Below, piece by piece: positions 62,846 to 64,000 of a stretch of 64,000 bases of DNA; position 1 is the first letter of the stretch, and every line of letters starts with the position of its first letter. Under the pieces are notes generated by a model. It did no database searches, was not told where the DNA came from, and worked only from the letters and a program-made list of their open reading frames with translations. Origin of the DNA: Azadirachta indica (taxonomy: Eukaryota > Streptophyta > Magnoliopsida > Sapindales > Meliaceae); contig CM040446.1 in NCBI GenBank assembly GCA_022749755.1, forward strand, positions 14,966,367-15,030,366, read 5' to 3'. The position numbers and the translations under genes were made by a program.

Positions 62846-63830
62846 AGCTTTAAGCTTTATTTTTTGTACAGTTTTGGTACATTTATGGTCTCATGCTAGT
62901 GGGCTCTTTTTAAGTCTTTGATAAAGTGGTTTAACATCTTTGGCTAAATCTTTGTTAAAGTCAACTATGTAATTTAAGCTACCCAAAAATCTTTATAATT
63001 GTCTTTTGTCCCTAATTATAATTTCATCAGAGAATTTATTAGCAAATTTGATGGCTCTACTAATTGGCTGAATTGACCTTTATTGATGACATGGCCTAGA
63101 CATCTAATCCTTGTTTGAAATATTTTCATCTTTTTGGCAGAGACAACTAATCCTGCTTTTTCACTATATTAAGGAAAAATCCTAAATGTTTAAAGTGTTA
63201 ATCTATTGCCTTTGAAAAGACTAATATATTATCAATATAGACAATTATGAAACTGAGATATGGTTTAAAATCTTGTTCATAATATTTTGAAATTCAGATG
63301 GAGCATTTTTTTAATCCAAATGGCATAATGTTCCATTGATAATGTTTGAAAGGAACGTAAATGCCGTTTTGTAACAGTCTTTTTTCGTTATTTGAATTTG
63401 CCAATACCCACTTTTTATATCAAAATTTGAGAATATTTTAACGGAATACAACCTATTTAATAGGTCTCGGTTTTTAGGTATTGGATGTCTAATCCATTTA
63501 AGCGCCTTATTTAAAGGGCTTATAATTTATTATTAGTCTTGGCACCCCTCGTTCTTTTTCAGCTGCATTTTCTACATAAAATGTTGGGTAAGACCATGGA
63601 GAATAGTTTTTTCTAAAGTAAGAATTTAAAAGGTTTTAACTTTAGAAAAAGTTAAATCTTTGTCATTACGCAATCTACGGTGAATTTCCACTAAAAGTGT
63701 TTCAATACGGATTTGTTCATAAAAGTCCCTTGTTTTAGGGTAAAGATTTGGATTAAGGTGATGAGATAGATAAATTTCTACCATATCTTATGCGTTAAGA
63801 TGTAAATGTGTGTCTCTTACCACTGCCACC
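62635..63830. repeat. Direct repeat of viral C-terminal segment
   Basis: About 62,640-62,822 and 63,640-63,815 are copies in the same orientation. The shared run starts near TTTAGAAAAAG(C/T)TAAATCTT and includes TTCATAAAAGTCCCTTGTTT and GGTAAAGATTTGGATTAAGG. They are separated by about 1 kb that carries the RT region. Confidence 0.85.
62846..63625 (-). pseudogene. Endogenous caulimovirid reverse transcriptase, truncated
   Basis: Minus strand from about 63,620: RKNYSPWSYPTFYVENAAEK, INYKP, then WIRHPIPKNRDL, FSNFDIKSGYWQIQI and a catalytic box reading YIDN (63,239-63,228) in place of YIDD. A connection segment (ACLGHVI-like, then KPLYQRLKK-like) leads to about 62,850. The RNase H domain expected next is not visible; sequence passes straight to the C-terminal domain. 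Several stops and shifts. Confidence 0.75.
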
Positions 63831-64000
63831 TTGTAGGAACATAGCACCATGTAAGGTGATCCTTCATCTTTCTCTTTTTCAGCTTGTTTAGATGGGAAAT
63901 TGTTCAGTTTTAACTTCTCCCTTGAAGATGATGCGGAGTCTTTAATTCTTTTTGAAGTCCTGCAAGAACCCCCTTGTTAAAAAATTAGGAAGATGATTAT
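63636..64000 (-). pseudogene. Duplicated viral C-terminal fragment, runs off window
   Basis: Minus-strand frame with DTHLHLNA and YPKTRDFYEQIRIETLLVEI-like sequence, preceded by a Lys/Ser-rich part reaching the window end. It is joined directly to the RT start near 63,625-63,636, which is not the natural viral order. Continues beyond the window. Confidence 0.65.

Overview
The window is nuclear DNA of a flowering plant, almost certainly a eudicot. The evidence is short GT-AG introns, a plant nuclear tRNA-Phe, a YUCCA auxin-biosynthesis gene, PPR genes, a chloroplast EngB GTPase, very AT-rich intergenic DNA full of TA/CA/GA microsatellites, a Tat-type Ty3 retrotransposon and an endogenous plant pararetrovirus. 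No species can be named from sequence alone.

Layout. (1) 1-21,300 is a compact gene-rich block: a PPR gene of the At5g25630 type (-), an Mpv17/PMP22 membrane protein gene (+), a second PPR gene (-), the AP-4 adaptor beta subunit gene (-), an EngB-type organellar ribosome-assembly GTPase (+) and ribosomal protein L37 (-). Two divergent pairs (PPR/Mpv17 and AP4B/EngB) share short intergenic promoters. The first of these and the RPL37 promoter carry site II (TGGGCC/T) motifs, and RPL37 also has a telo-box. (2) 21,300-28,900 holds a tRNA-Phe(GAA) and otherwise AT-rich DNA with microsatellites. (3) 28,927-32,140 is a four-coding-exon YUCCA flavin monooxygenase of the YUC6/YUC2 clade (-), with a TATA box and a probable 5'UTR intron. 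(4) 32,200-44,850 is a 12-kb gene-free stretch of microsatellites and one probable MITE, with an isolated promoter-like island near 37.2 kb. (5) 44,850-55,517 is a decayed Tat-lineage Ty3 LTR retrotransposon: two diverged LTRs, gag-protease-RT-RNaseH-integrase remains on +, then a reverse-strand coding relic between integrase and the 3' LTR. (6) 56,340-64,000 is a rearranged endogenous caulimovirid: a short protease/RT piece on + is fused head to head with a long circularly permuted copy on - (RT, C-terminal domain, tRNA-Met primer site, movement protein, coat/zinc knuckle, protease), followed by a duplicated fragment running off the window. All viral and retrotransposon reading frames are interrupted by stops and frameshifts.

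The genes are not an operon and do not form one pathway. Several are housekeeping genes for organelles and translation (PPR, EngB, RPL37). AP4B belongs to trans-Golgi/vacuolar sorting and YUC6 to auxin synthesis. Exon boundaries given here were worked out by eye from reading-frame continuity, GT/AG sites and remembered Arabidopsis homologues; no alignment was run. I found no convincing new multi-gene system. The most useful non-routine observations are the corrected AP4B start, a stop-free in-frame PPR intron, a MITE with a perfect 9-bp target duplication, the antisense coding relic in the Ty3 element, and the inverted and permuted architecture of the pararetrovirus.
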